From: Streptomyces sp. NBC_00525
Lineage (GTDB): Bacteria > Actinomycetota > Actinomycetes > Streptomycetales > Streptomycetaceae
DNA: 64,000 bases
Assembly: GCF_036346595.1 (NCBI RefSeq)
Contig: NZ_CP107834.1
Coordinates: forward strand, 1,922,001-1,986,000
Reading direction: 5' to 3'
The translations under genes were made by a program, and so were the position numbers. The notes under the pieces were generated by a model that was given only the letters and a program-made list of their open reading frames with translations, made no database searches and was not told the DNA's origin. Positions 25,773 through 35,182 of this stretch are shown here, one piece after another. How positions within the stretch are numbered: position 1 is the stretch's first letter; every line of letters begins with the position of its first letter.

Positions 25773-27110
25773 ATGGCCAACTTCTCCAAGTCGAACGTGC
25801 CGCAGTTCTCCGTCGAGGTGTACCAGAACGAGTTCCTGCCCGAGGGCGGCCGCGAGGTCAACGGCATCATCACGGTCACGTCGACCGGGGGCGGCACCAC
25901 CGGGGGCGTACCGCTGCCGGGGACGCCGGAGCGGTCCGGCGGCGCCGCGGTGGTGATCATGGTGGACTGCTCGGGTTCGATGGACTATCCGCCGACGAAG
26001 ATGCGCAACGCCCGCGACGCGACGGCGGCGGCCGTGGACACCCTGCGCGACGGCACCTCGTTCGCCGTGGTCGGCGGGACGCATGTGGCCAAGGAGGTCT
26101 ATCCGGGCAACGGCCGGCTCGCGGTCGCCGACGCGCGGACCCGGGCCGAGGCCAAGCAGGCGCTGCGCCGGCTGAGCGCGGGCGGCGGTACGGCGATCGG
26201 GACCTGGCTGCGGCTGGCGGACCGGCTGCTGGCCGCCGCCGACGTGGACATCCGGCACGGCATCCTGCTGACGGACGGGCGCAACGAGCACGAGGCACCG
26301 GAGGACCTGCGCGCGGCGCTCGACGCCTGCGCGGGCCGGTTCACCTGTGACACGCGCGGGGTCGGCACCGACTGGGAGGTGAAAGAAGTCACAGCGATCG
26401 CCTCGGCGCTCCTGGGCACCGCCGACATCGTCGCCGATCCGGCCGGGCTCGCCGCGGACTTCACGCGGATGATGGAGAACGCCATGGGCAAGGAGGTCGC
26501 GGACGTGGCGCTGCGGCTGTGGACCCCGGTCGGCGTGGAGATCAGGTTCGTGAAGCAGGTCGCGCCGACGGTCGCCGATCTGACCGGCCGCCGCACCGAG
26601 GCGGGCCCGCGCGCCGGGGACTACCCCACCGGCTCCTGGGGCGACGAGTCCCGCGACTACCACGTGTGCGTCCGGGTGCCGGAGGCCGGCATCGGGCAGG
26701 AGATGCTCGCGGCCCGGGTCTCGCTGATCCTGCCGGACCCGGCGGGCGGGGCGCCGCAGACCCTCTCGCAGGGACTGGTCCGGGCGGTGTGGACGGACGA
26801 CATGGCGTCCTCGACCGCGATCAATCCGCAGGTCGCGCACTACACGGGTCAGGCCGAACTGGCACAAGTCATCCAGCAGGGACTCGATGCCCGCAAGTCG
26901 GGAGACTTCGACGGCGCGACGGCCAAACTCGGCCGCGCGGTGCAGTTGGCGTCGGCGTCCGGGAACGAGGACACTGCGAAACTGCTTTCGAAGGTGGTAG
27001 ACGTCGTCGACGCCGCGACAGGTACTGTGCGACTGAAGGCGAAGGTCGCGGAAGCGGACGAGATGACTCTCGAAACGCGCTCCACGAAGACGGTTCGCGT
27101 CAAGAAATAG
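25773..27110 (+). CDS. Von Willebrand factor A domain protein of the PknG cluster
   Basis: A 445-aa protein with a VWA domain (about 50-230). The metal-ion adhesion site is complete: DCSGSMD, then a Thr around GGGTAIGTW and an Asp in LLTDGRNEH. The N-terminal part is a beta-sandwich-like stretch (SVEVYQNEFLPEGGREV). The C-terminal ~60 residues are helical with A/T-ending codons more frequent than in the body. VWA proteins assemble complexes through a metal-bridged acidic partner; the Asp/Glu-rich neighbours are unknown. AAGGAG eight bases upstream selects the ATG at 25773. The position between phosphatase and FHA genes points to the same pathway. Confidence 0.88.
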   Translation: MANFSKSNVPQFSVEVYQNEFLPEGGREVNGIITVTSTGGGTTGGVPLPGTPERSGGAAVVIMVDCSGSMDYPPTKMRNARDATAAAVDTLRDGTSFAVVGGTHVAKEVYPGNGRLAVADARTRAEAKQALRRLSAGGGTAIGTWLRLADRLLAAADVDIRHGILLTDGRNEHEAPEDLRAALDACAGRFTCDTRGVGTDWEVKEVTAIASALLGTADIVADPAGLAADFTRMMENAMGKEVADVALRLWTPVGVEIRFVKQVAPTVADLTGRRTEAGPRAGDYPTGSWGDESRDYHVCVRVPEAGIGQEMLAARVSLILPDPAGGAPQTLSQGLVRAVWTDDMASSTAINPQVAHYTGQAELAQVIQQGLDARKSGDFDGATAKLGRAVQLASASGNEDTAKLLSKVVDVVDAATGTVRLKAKVAEADEMTLETRSTKTVRVKK

Positions 27111-27152
27111 CGACGGCCCGCCGGCCGGAGAAGGAGAGGGGGAAGCGCCGAC

Positions 27153-28427
27153 ATGCCGACCTGCCCGAACGGACACCAGTCGGGTTCCGAGGACTGGTGC
27201 GAGGTCTGCGGCCATCGCATGGCCGGGGCGGGCGCGCCTGCGGGTGCGGTTCCCCCGCCTCCTCCGCCGCCCCCGCGGTACGGATATCCCCAGCCGCACG
27301 ACCCGGACGCGACGGCCCAGGCCGAGCTGTGCCCGCAGTGCCGCACCCCGCGTGAGGCGATGGCGCCGTTCTGCGAGGAGTGCCGCTGGAACTTCCTCAC
27401 GAACACGGCGACGTCCTACACGCCGCTGGCTCCCCGGCACAACATTCCGGGCGACCCCGGCCCGGCCGGCAACCGGCCGCCCGGCTTCCCCGCGCAGCAG
27501 CCGCCGCCCCCGTCGCAGGCGCGCGACCCGTTCGACTACCAGGGCTCCCGGCCCTCGCAGATGAACCGGTCCGCCGAGCCGCTGTCCCCCGGTCCGGGCC
27601 AGTCGGGCCCGCAGGGCCAGGGTCAGGGTCAGGGCCGGCCGCCGTTCGGCCAGAGCCCGCAGGGCACCCCGCCGCCGTTCCAGCAGGGCCCACCGCCCGG
27701 TCCGGAGGGCCGCCAGGGTCCGCCGCCCCCGCCCCCGTACCAGCAGGGGCCGCAGGGCTCGCCGCCCCCGTTCCAGCAGCAGGGCGCGCCGCCGCCCGCC
27801 TTCCAGCAGCAGACGGCGCCGCCGCCGGCCCCGCCGCGTTCGGACGGCGACGACTGGCTGCTGTCCCCGCCCTCGCAGCCGGCGCCGCAGGCCCGGACCC
27901 CGCAGGACCCGATGGGGCAGCCGCCCTTCCCCGGTCAGCAGGGGCCCGGTCAGCCGCACGGCGCCGGTCCGCAGGGCCACGGCCCGCTGCACGGTCCGGG
28001 CGCCGGTCAGCCGCCGCTCTCCAACAACTGGACGGCGTTCATCGCGCCGGACCGCGAGTACTTCCTGGCGATGATGCAGCGCAGCGGCCCCGAGGCGACC
28101 GGGCTCAACCTGCCCGCGTACTCCCCGGAGCAGCAGCTCGCGCTCACCGGCAGCCAGATCACGATCGGCCGCCGCCGGCACAGCACGGGCGAGTCCCCGG
28201 ACATCGACCTGTCGGTGCCGCCGGAGGACCCGGGCGTCTCCCACCAGCACGCGGTGCTGGTGCAGCAGCCGGACGGCAGCTGGGCCGTGGTCGACCAGAA
28301 CTCCACCAACGGCACCACGGTCAACGGTTCCGAGGAGCCGATCCAGCCGTACGTCCCCGTCCCCCTCCAGGACGGCGACCAGGTGCACGTCGGGGCGTGG
28401 ACGACGATCACGATCCGCCGGGACTGA
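27153..28427 (+). CDS. FHA-domain protein with N-terminal zinc ribbons and Pro/Gln-rich linker
   Basis: A 424-aa protein and the probable phosphothreonine-binding adaptor of the pathway. Zinc knuckles: CPNGHQSGSEDWCEVCG at the start and CPQCRTP...CEEC near 65-85. Residues about 110-290 are a low-complexity Pro/Gln/Gly linker. The FHA domain (about 315-420) has GRRRHSTGESPDIDLS, VSHQHAVL and STNGTTVNG, which are the phosphopeptide-binding loops. A Thr/Ser cluster (TNTATSYTP, about 90-98) just ahead of the linker could be a kinase target, comparable to the N-terminal sites of GarA/OdhI (inference). A good GAGAGGGGG site precedes the ATG; a palindromic terminator follows. Confidence 0.9.
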   Translation: MPTCPNGHQSGSEDWCEVCGHRMAGAGAPAGAVPPPPPPPPRYGYPQPHDPDATAQAELCPQCRTPREAMAPFCEECRWNFLTNTATSYTPLAPRHNIPGDPGPAGNRPPGFPAQQPPPPSQARDPFDYQGSRPSQMNRSAEPLSPGPGQSGPQGQGQGQGRPPFGQSPQGTPPPFQQGPPPGPEGRQGPPPPPPYQQGPQGSPPPFQQQGAPPPAFQQQTAPPPAPPRSDGDDWLLSPPSQPAPQARTPQDPMGQPPFPGQQGPGQPHGAGPQGHGPLHGPGAGQPPLSNNWTAFIAPDREYFLAMMQRSGPEATGLNLPAYSPEQQLALTGSQITIGRRRHSTGESPDIDLSVPPEDPGVSHQHAVLVQQPDGSWAVVDQNSTNGTTVNGSEEPIQPYVPVPLQDGDQVHVGAWTTITIRRD

Positions 28428-28428
28428 G

Positions 28429-28452
28429 CGCCCCGTCCGGCCGGACGGGGCG
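28429..28452 (+). terminator. Terminator of the PknG signalling cluster
   Basis: CGCCCCGTCCGG followed by its exact complement CCGGACGGGGCG, a perfect 24-nt palindrome starting one base after the FHA gene stop. It separates the signalling cluster from the globin gene. Confidence 0.8.
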
Positions 28453-28469
28453 TCTGCGACCATGGACGG

Positions 28470-28874
28470 GTGACTGAGAACCCGCGCGACACCATGCAGG
28501 TCGTGACCTTCTACGAGCAGGTCGGCGGCGAGGACACCTTCAGGCGCCTGGTCCACCTCTTCTACCTGGGCGTCGCCGGAGATCCGCTGCTGCGGCCGAT
28601 GTATCCGGAGGAGGACCTCGGACCGGCCGAGGAGCGGTTCGCGCTCTTCCTGATGCAGTACTGGGGCGGCCCGCGCACCTACAGCGAGCGGCGCGGCCAC
28701 CCCCGGCTGCGGATGCGGCACGCCCCGTTCCGGGTGGACCGGGCCGCGCACGACGCCTGGCTGGGCCATATGCGGGCGGCGATGGACGAGCTGGCCCTCG
28801 ACCCGGAGCACGACCGGCAGCTGTGGGAGTACCTGACGTACGCGGCCGCCTCGATGGTGAACACCGACGGCTGA
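28470..28874 (+). CDS. glbO: Truncated hemoglobin, group II (GlbO type)
   Basis: A 134-aa haem protein, very close in pattern to mycobacterial trHbO. Visible are TFRRLVHLFY (B helix with Phe/Tyr), YPEEDLGPAEERFALFLMQYWGGP (E-helix region) and RGHPRLRMRHAPF, which contains the proximal His. The following AWLGHM region contains the conserved G8 Trp. Such proteins bind oxygen or NO or serve in redox protection. The GTG start is poorly supported because no clear ribosome site precedes it; ATG at codon 9 (MQVVTF) is an alternative. Confidence 0.9.
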   Translation: MTENPRDTMQVVTFYEQVGGEDTFRRLVHLFYLGVAGDPLLRPMYPEEDLGPAEERFALFLMQYWGGPRTYSERRGHPRLRMRHAPFRVDRAAHDAWLGHMRAAMDELALDPEHDRQLWEYLTYAAASMVNTDG

Positions 28875-29046
28875 CCTACGGTCACGTACCGCCCACATAC
28901 GTGCGGAATGCGGAACTCCGCGGCCGGATACCGGTCACGAATGCGTCAAGTTGTGTCCGTAAGCGGTTTCACGAACCACCTGGTGTCTGAAAGCATCCAG
29001 GCAACGCCGGGGGCGGGCGGGGCGGATGCGGTGACGAGGGGGCCAG

Positions 29047-32000
29047 GTGACGGGGTTCGTCTTTCTGCGGGTGAGGGCGCACCGGCTCCTGCTCGCCGCG
29101 GCCGTGCTGGCCGTGCTGCTGACCACCTCGGTCCTGGCCGCGCTCACCGCGTTCTCCGGCTCCGTGGGCGACGCGGCCCTGCGCCACACACTCACCCACC
29201 GCTCCGCCGAGCCCGCCTCGCTCGTGATCTCCGCGCAGCTGCGGCCCGAGGAGCGCGAACCGGCCGACGCGGCGGCGCGCAAGGCCGCGCGGGAGACATT
29301 CGACGGGCTGCCGGTGACCGTGCGGACGCTGGAGGCGTCCGGCCCGTACGCCCTGCCCCGCAGCCTCCAGTCACCGGCCGCCCGGCGCGGTGACCCCGAC
29401 CTCACGCACTTCGCCGCGCTGGACCGCAGCCGCGTCCGCGTCACCGCCGGGCGCCTGCCGGCCGCCGGGGCGGGCGGGAGCGGCGGGCCCGTCGAGGTCG
29501 CCCTGCCCGCGACCGCCGCCGAGGCGCTGTCGGTGAAGCCCGGCGCCCGGTTCGAGGTCACCGACCGGCTGGGCGGCAAGCCGCTGGACATCGTGATCAC
29601 CGGGTTCTACAAGGCCGCCGACCAGGCCGACCCGTACTGGCAGCTCGACGCGCTCGGCGGGCGCGGCATCCGCAAGGTCGTCTTCACCACCTACGGGCCG
29701 CTGCTCGCCGACCCCGCCCTGCTCGGCTCGGGCCGCACCAGCGCGGGCGAGACGGCCTGGCTGGCGACCGCCGACTTCCGCACGGTCACCACGGACGCGA
29801 TGGCCGACCTGCGCGAGGCGGCGACCGCGGGCCCCGAGCGACTGCTGGCCGCCCCCGAGTTCAAGGACGGGGCCACCGCCCGCACCTCGCTGCCCACCGT
29901 GCTCGAGGAGATCGACCGCGCCCTGCTGGTCTCCCGCTCGACGCTGACCATCGTGGCCGTCCAGCTGGTCCTGCTCGCCGGCTACGCCCTGCTCCTGGTG
30001 GCCCGGCTGCTCAGCAGCGAGCGCGCCGGTGAGACGGAGCTGCTGCGGGCGCGCGGCGGTTCGCGGGCCCGGATCACCTCGCTCGCCGCCGTCGAGGCGC
30101 TGCTGCTGGCCCTGCCCGCGGCCGTCGTCGCACCGCTGCTCTCCGGCCCGCTGACCCGGCTGCTTGCCGACCGCAGCGAACTCTCCCGGATCGGGCTCCG
30201 CCTGGACACCGGCATGACCGGCCAGATGTGGCTGGTCGCCGCCGTCACCGCGCTGGCCTGCGCGCTCGCCGTCGTGGCGCCCGCCCTGGCCGCCAGCGCC
30301 GGGGGCCGGCGCAGCACCCGGTCCGCCGCGCTGCCCGGCCCGGTGCGGGCCGGCGCCGACCTCGCGCTGCTGCTGATCGCGGCCGTGGCGTACTGGCAGC
30401 TGGACCGGCAGACGAAGGGTTCCGGCGGCGGCGCGCTCAGCGGCGACCGCTCCGGCGGTCTCGGCATCGACCCGCTCCTGGTGGCCGCGCCCGCGCTGCT
30501 CCTGCTCGCCGGCACCGTGCTGACGCTGCGCCTGCTGCCGCCGGCCGCGCGGCTCGCGGAGCGCCGTGCGGCCGGCGGGCGGGGGCTGGCCACCGCGCTG
30601 GCCGGCTGGCAGTTCAGCCGCCGGCCGCTGCGCGGCGCCGGGCCCGTGCTGCTGCTGGTCCTTTCGGCGGCGATGGGCATGCTGGCGATCGGGCAGAGCG
30701 CCTCGTGGAACCGTTCGCAGAGCGACCAGGCCGACTTCCGCTCGGGCGCCTCGGTGCGCATGACCGGCGGCATCAACGCGGACCCGGCGAAGTCGGGCGC
30801 GTACGAGGAACTGCCCGGCGTACGCGGGGTGGCGCCCGCCTTCCGTACGACGGTGGACCTCTCCGGCGAGCGCACCGCCGACGTTCTCGCCCTGGACACC
30901 GCGCACGCCGACGAGCGGATGCTGATGCGCGACGACCTCGGCGCCGGCTCCACCGACCGGCTCTTCGACTCGCTCGCCCCCGCGAAGCCGGCGCGCCCCG
31001 GCCTCGTGCTCCCCGCCGGGAGCACCCGGCTCCGCTTCGACCTGGCCGTCTCCGCGCCCGCCGCCCCGCACAACACCTCGCCCTCCGGCAGGGACCCCCG
31101 GCTCACCGTGCTGCTGGAGGACCGCTACGGCCTGCCGTACCAGGTGTCCGCCGGGCAGGTGCCGGTCGACGGGAAGGCCCGGCCGTACGAGATCAAGGTG
31201 TCCGCGGCCGGCGGGCTGGCCGTCACCGGCTTCGAGCTGGACGACAAGCAGCCGGTGGACCGCGGCGAGACGCACCGCCTCACCCTGACCGGGCTGCGCG
31301 CGGTCACCGGGGGCGGCGCCGAGCGGCCGGTCCCGGTCCCCGGCGGCTTCCGCTGGCGCGCCGCCGTCACGACCGACACCTTCGGCGAGGTCCGCCCCGG
31401 TGCCGCCGCCTTCCCGACCTCGTCGGCCGCCGCCCCGCTGGCCGTCGAGTACCGCACCGGCTCGGTCACCTCCGAGGACGCCGTGTACGCCGTGCCCGGC
31501 CTCAACGTGCGGATCACCGCCGAGCGCCCCAAGGCCCCGGCGGTCATCCGGGGCGTCGCCACGGACGCCTACCTCCGGGCGACCGGCGCGAGGACCGGGC
31601 AGGCCGTCGATGTGACGCTGGCCGGCGAGCGGGTCCGGGTGAAGATCGCCCGGACCGTGGACCGGCTGCCGACGACCGGCCCCGGCGGCTCCGCCGCGAC
31701 CACCACGGAGTACCGGCGGGCCAGGGACGGCGGGGCGCTGCTGCTCGACCTCCGGTCCCTGGGCCAGGTCTTCGCCGAGCGCCCCAACGCCCGGCTCACC
31801 GTGTCCGAGTGGTGGATGAGCACCGAGCCCGGCCGCACCGCCGACGTGGCCGCAGCACTGCGCGCCCTGCCGGACGTCGACCCTGCGCAGGTGCTGGTGC
31901 GCGACGAGGTCGCCGACGAGCTGGTCAGCGACCCGCTGGGGGCCGGGCCGCAGTCGGCGCTGCTCGCGGTCGCGGTGATCGCGGCGGCCCTGGCGGCGGT

Positions 32001-32367
32001 CGGCTTCGCCGTGGCGGCGGTCGGCTCGCAGCGGGAACGTTCCGCCGAGTTCGCCGTGCTGCGGGCGCTCGGCACCCCGCGCCGCCAACTGGCCCGGATG
32101 ACCGCGGCCGAGCAGGGCGTCCTGATCGCCATCGCGCTGCTCGTCGGAGGACTGCTCGGGGCCCTGCTCACCCGTGCCGTCGTCCCGCTGATCGTGCTGA
32201 CCGGACAGGCGGCCCAGCCGGTGCCCCCGGTCCTCGTACAGCTGCCGGCCGGGCAGGTGGCCCTGCTGCTGGCCGGGGTCGCCGCGCTGCCGCTGCTCAT
32301 CGTCGCGGCCCTCGCGCTGCGCCGCGCCGACCCCGCGATTTCGCTGCGCCACCAGGGGGACCACTGA
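29047..32367 (+). CDS. ABC transporter permease, FtsX/MacB-like (first subunit)
   Basis: An 1106-aa membrane protein with an N-terminal anchor (about 12-38), an extracellular domain, a central block of several hydrophobic helices (about 300-540), a second large extracellular domain and a C-terminal FtsX domain (about 965-1100, with AEFAVLRALGTPRRQLARM). This duplicated FtsX layout is that of lipoprotein- or peptide-exporting ABC systems rather than importers. It forms an operon with a second FtsX permease and an ATPase gene. The GTG follows GAGGGGGCCAG. Substrate unknown. Confidence 0.88.
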   Translation: MTGFVFLRVRAHRLLLAAAVLAVLLTTSVLAALTAFSGSVGDAALRHTLTHRSAEPASLVISAQLRPEEREPADAAARKAARETFDGLPVTVRTLEASGPYALPRSLQSPAARRGDPDLTHFAALDRSRVRVTAGRLPAAGAGGSGGPVEVALPATAAEALSVKPGARFEVTDRLGGKPLDIVITGFYKAADQADPYWQLDALGGRGIRKVVFTTYGPLLADPALLGSGRTSAGETAWLATADFRTVTTDAMADLREAATAGPERLLAAPEFKDGATARTSLPTVLEEIDRALLVSRSTLTIVAVQLVLLAGYALLLVARLLSSERAGETELLRARGGSRARITSLAAVEALLLALPAAVVAPLLSGPLTRLLADRSELSRIGLRLDTGMTGQMWLVAAVTALACALAVVAPALAASAGGRRSTRSAALPGPVRAGADLALLLIAAVAYWQLDRQTKGSGGGALSGDRSGGLGIDPLLVAAPALLLLAGTVLTLRLLPPAARLAERRAAGGRGLATALAGWQFSRRPLRGAGPVLLLVLSAAMGMLAIGQSASWNRSQSDQADFRSGASVRMTGGINADPAKSGAYEELPGVRGVAPAFRTTVDLSGERTADVLALDTAHADERMLMRDDLGAGSTDRLFDSLAPAKPARPGLVLPAGSTRLRFDLAVSAPAAPHNTSPSGRDPRLTVLLEDRYGLPYQVSAGQVPVDGKARPYEIKVSAAGGLAVTGFELDDKQPVDRGETHRLTLTGLRAVTGGGAERPVPVPGGFRWRAAVTTDTFGEVRPGAAAFPTSSAAAPLAVEYRTGSVTSEDAVYAVPGLNVRITAERPKAPAVIRGVATDAYLRATGARTGQAVDVTLAGERVRVKIARTVDRLPTTGPGGSAATTTEYRRARDGGALLLDLRSLGQVFAERPNARLTVSEWWMSTEPGRTADVAAALRALPDVDPAQVLVRDEVADELVSDPLGAGPQSALLAVAVIAAALAAVGFAVAAVGSQRERSAEFAVLRALGTPRRQLARMTAAEQGVLIAIALLVGGLLGALLTRAVVPLIVLTGQAAQPVPPVLVQLPAGQVALLLAGVAALPLLIVAALALRRADPAISLRHQGDH

Positions 32368-32368
32368 C

Positions 32369-35182
32369 ATGAGCCCGCGTACGAGAACCCCCCGCGCGGC
32401 GGCCGCCGGCGCCCCCTGGGTGCGCACCCGACTGCGGACCGCGCCCGGCGCCTCCCTCGCGTTCGCCCTGCTGGTGCTGGTCACGGCGTTCCTGGCCGCC
32501 GCCTTCCCCCGGTCCGTGGACCGCTACGAGGGGCAGGGGCTGCGCCACGACCTCGGCGCCGTCGAGCCCCGGCGCGGCGTCCTGGAGATCAGCAGCCCGC
32601 AACCCGGCCTCGAACTGCCCTCGGAGGCCCGCGAGGAGGCGGTGCGCGGAGCGACGCTGGGGGCCGTCCAGCGCGACCTCCTGCGCACTCTGCCCGCGCC
32701 GGTACGGGCCGACGCCACCCAGTCCGCCTACGGCATGCGGACCTCCAAGGGCATCGCGGCGGGGGAGGCGTGGTTCCCGCGCCCGTACGGTCTCGACCCC
32801 TCACTCACCTACGTCACCCAGGCCGGGCTTCCCGACCACGCCACCCTGCGCACCGGCTCCTGGCCGACAGTCCGCGGCAAGGTGACCCTGCGGACCCGCG
32901 AGGTCGAGGCCGCCGTCACCGAGGCGACCGCGAAGGCCCTGCACATCGAGGCGGGCGCGACGATCGCCGTCCCGACGCGGGGCAACGGAACCCTGACCGT
33001 GCGCGTCACGGGCATCGTCACCCCGAAGCGGCCCGAGGCGTCCTACTGGTCGGCCGAGCAGCTGCTGCGCACCCCGTCCCTGGTGCCCATCCCGACCAAG
33101 GAGACCCCGCGCTACTACTGGACGGCCGCCCTCCTGCTGCCGCCGGACGCCGCCCCGGCCCTGCTCTCCACGACCGGGCAGCCCGAGGTCTACTGGCGGC
33201 TCGCACCGGACAGCACCGCCCTGAGCGCCCGTGACGTACCCGGCCTGCGGACGGCCATCGCCTCCCTGGAGGGCGGCCCCGGACTGCTCGCCATACGCGA
33301 ACGCGCCGGGAACACGGCCACCCTCACCACCGATCTGGACGAGGTCCTGGCCGGCTACGACGGCATGCGCACCGCCATCCAGCCGGTCGTCGCCGTGGCC
33401 GCCGTCGGCATCGGGGCCGTGGCCGCCGTCGTCCTGCTGATGACGGGCGGCCTGATCGCGGCCCGCAGGCGCGCCGAGCTGTCCCTGCTGCGCGCCCGCG
33501 GCGCCTCCCTCACCGGCATCGGCGGCCGGCTGCTGGCCGAGACCGCGGTGCTGGCCGTACCGGCCGGCGCGCTGGGGCTGCTGCTCGCGGTCCGCACGGT
33601 GGACGAGGCCCGGTTCGGCCCGGCCGCCCTGGCCGCGGGCGCGGTCGTCGCCCTGGTCTGCGTGGCGCTCCCGCTGCGCACGGCCCTGCTGCACCGCAGG
33701 CACCGGGCGCACGGCGAGCGCGACGACCTCGCGACCGCCCGCCCGTCCCGGCGGCGCACCGTCGCCGAGCTGACCCTGCTGGTGCTGGCCGCCGGCGCCG
33801 TCGTCGCGCTGCGCAGGCGCGGCACGGACGCGGAGGGCGGCACCGATCTGCTGGTCAGCGCCGCGCCCGTGCTGGTCGCGCTGATCGCGGCCGTGGTCCT
33901 GGTCCGGCTCTATCCGCTGCCGCTGCGGCTCGCGCTGCGCTCGGTGTCCCGGCTGCGGGGCGCGGTCGGCTTCCTCGCCCTGGCCCGCGCCGGGCGCTCG
34001 TCCGCCGCCGGCACGCTGCCACTGCTCGCCCTGCTGGTCGCGCTGACCACGGCCGCGTTCGGCGGGTCCGTGCTGGCCGGGGTCGCCGACGCGCGCGACG
34101 ACGCGGCCGTCCTGGCCACCGGCGCCGACGCCCGGATCAGCGGCCAGGGCGACTCCGTACCGCTGCCCGCCGACCTGATCCGGGCCGCCGGGAAGGCGGA
34201 CGGCGTGCGCCAGGCGGTACGGGTCCAGATCGAGTACGGGGTCGCGCTGCCGCCCGCCGAGAACGGGGTCGAGGACGCCAAGGGCGCCACGCTGATCGGT
34301 GTCGACCCGGAGGCGTACGCGGAGCTGGCGCGCGGCCTCGGGCTCGGCTCCTTCCCGGCCGGCCCGCTGAAGGCCGCCGACGCACGGCCCGTGAAGGGCG
34401 AGCCGGCCTCCCGCGACCGGGTGGTGCCCGTGATCGCCTCGCCGTCCGTCGCCGAACGCCTCGGTGACCGGCCGCGCGACCTGGAGTCCGTGGCCGGTGA
34501 CTTCAAGGTGAAGGTGGCCGGCACGGTGGCGCACGCCCCCGCCGTCAACGGCTCCTCCTTCATGATCGTGGACTCCTCCGCCCTCACCCACCGGCAGACC
34601 ACCGTGCTGCTGCTCACCGGCGACCACCTGGACGCGAAGGCCCTGCGGGCCGCCGCCGACAAGGCGGGCGAGCACTTCTCCGTACAGCTGCGCTCCGAGA
34701 CGCGCGAGGCGTACGTGGACACCCCGATGCAGAACGGCGCCGAGCGGATCTATCTGGCGGCCATCGCGGCCGGCGCCGGATACGCCCTGCTCGCCGTCCT
34801 GCTGTCGCTGCTGCAGACCGCGCCGGAGCGCACCACACTGCTGGCCCGGCTGCGGACCATGGGCCTCACCTCCCGGCAGGGCGGGCGGCTCCTCGGCTTC
34901 GAGGCCATGCCGCAGGCGGTGCTCGCCGCCGTGGGCGGGCTGCTCGTCGGCCGGGCGACCATCGCCCTGCTCGCGCCCGGCATCGACCTGGTGCACCTCG
35001 CGCTCTCGACCGGCCCCGGCTCCGGCGTACTGGCCACCGCACCGCTGCGGACCGACCCGTGGTCCCTGGTCCTGCCGGCGGTGGGCGTGATCGTCCTCGC
35101 CGCCGCGGTGGCCGGTGTGCAGGCCTGGTGGACCGGCCGCCGCGGATCGATCACCGAACTCAGGGCAGGAGACTCCCGATGA
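32369..35182 (+). CDS. ABC transporter permease, FtsX/MacB-like (second subunit)
   Basis: A 937-aa membrane protein homologous in plan to the preceding permease: N-terminal helix (about 28-50), extracellular domain, central FtsX domain with RAELSLLRARGASLTGIG, a second extracellular domain and a C-terminal FtsX domain (TLLARLRTMGLTSRQGGRLLGFE). It starts two bases after its partner and overlaps the ATPase gene by four bases. The two proteins probably form a heterodimer driven by one ATPase. Confidence 0.88.
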   Translation: MSPRTRTPRAAAAGAPWVRTRLRTAPGASLAFALLVLVTAFLAAAFPRSVDRYEGQGLRHDLGAVEPRRGVLEISSPQPGLELPSEAREEAVRGATLGAVQRDLLRTLPAPVRADATQSAYGMRTSKGIAAGEAWFPRPYGLDPSLTYVTQAGLPDHATLRTGSWPTVRGKVTLRTREVEAAVTEATAKALHIEAGATIAVPTRGNGTLTVRVTGIVTPKRPEASYWSAEQLLRTPSLVPIPTKETPRYYWTAALLLPPDAAPALLSTTGQPEVYWRLAPDSTALSARDVPGLRTAIASLEGGPGLLAIRERAGNTATLTTDLDEVLAGYDGMRTAIQPVVAVAAVGIGAVAAVVLLMTGGLIAARRRAELSLLRARGASLTGIGGRLLAETAVLAVPAGALGLLLAVRTVDEARFGPAALAAGAVVALVCVALPLRTALLHRRHRAHGERDDLATARPSRRRTVAELTLLVLAAGAVVALRRRGTDAEGGTDLLVSAAPVLVALIAAVVLVRLYPLPLRLALRSVSRLRGAVGFLALARAGRSSAAGTLPLLALLVALTTAAFGGSVLAGVADARDDAAVLATGADARISGQGDSVPLPADLIRAAGKADGVRQAVRVQIEYGVALPPAENGVEDAKGATLIGVDPEAYAELARGLGLGSFPAGPLKAADARPVKGEPASRDRVVPVIASPSVAERLGDRPRDLESVAGDFKVKVAGTVAHAPAVNGSSFMIVDSSALTHRQTTVLLLTGDHLDAKALRAAADKAGEHFSVQLRSETREAYVDTPMQNGAERIYLAAIAAGAGYALLAVLLSLLQTAPERTTLLARLRTMGLTSRQGGRLLGFEAMPQAVLAAVGGLLVGRATIALLAPGIDLVHLALSTGPGSGVLATAPLRTDPWSLVLPAVGVIVLAAAVAGVQAWWTGRRGSITELRAGDSR

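Noticed and set aside
27590..28020. Short CAGGGYCAGGG repeats in the FHA gene as a possible CRISPR or minisatellite
   Set aside because: They encode the Gly/Gln/Pro linker of the protein and have no regular spacer structure. No CRISPR array was found anywhere in the window.
25443..28898. A 1151-codon minus-strand frame under the PP2C, VWA and FHA genes
   Set aside because: It is antisense to three well-supported genes with conserved motifs; composition is Arg/Gly/Ala-rich without any domain.
29371..32484. A 1037-codon minus-strand frame opposite the first FtsX permease
   Set aside because: It mirrors the codon structure of the permease gene; no ribosome site or motif supports it.
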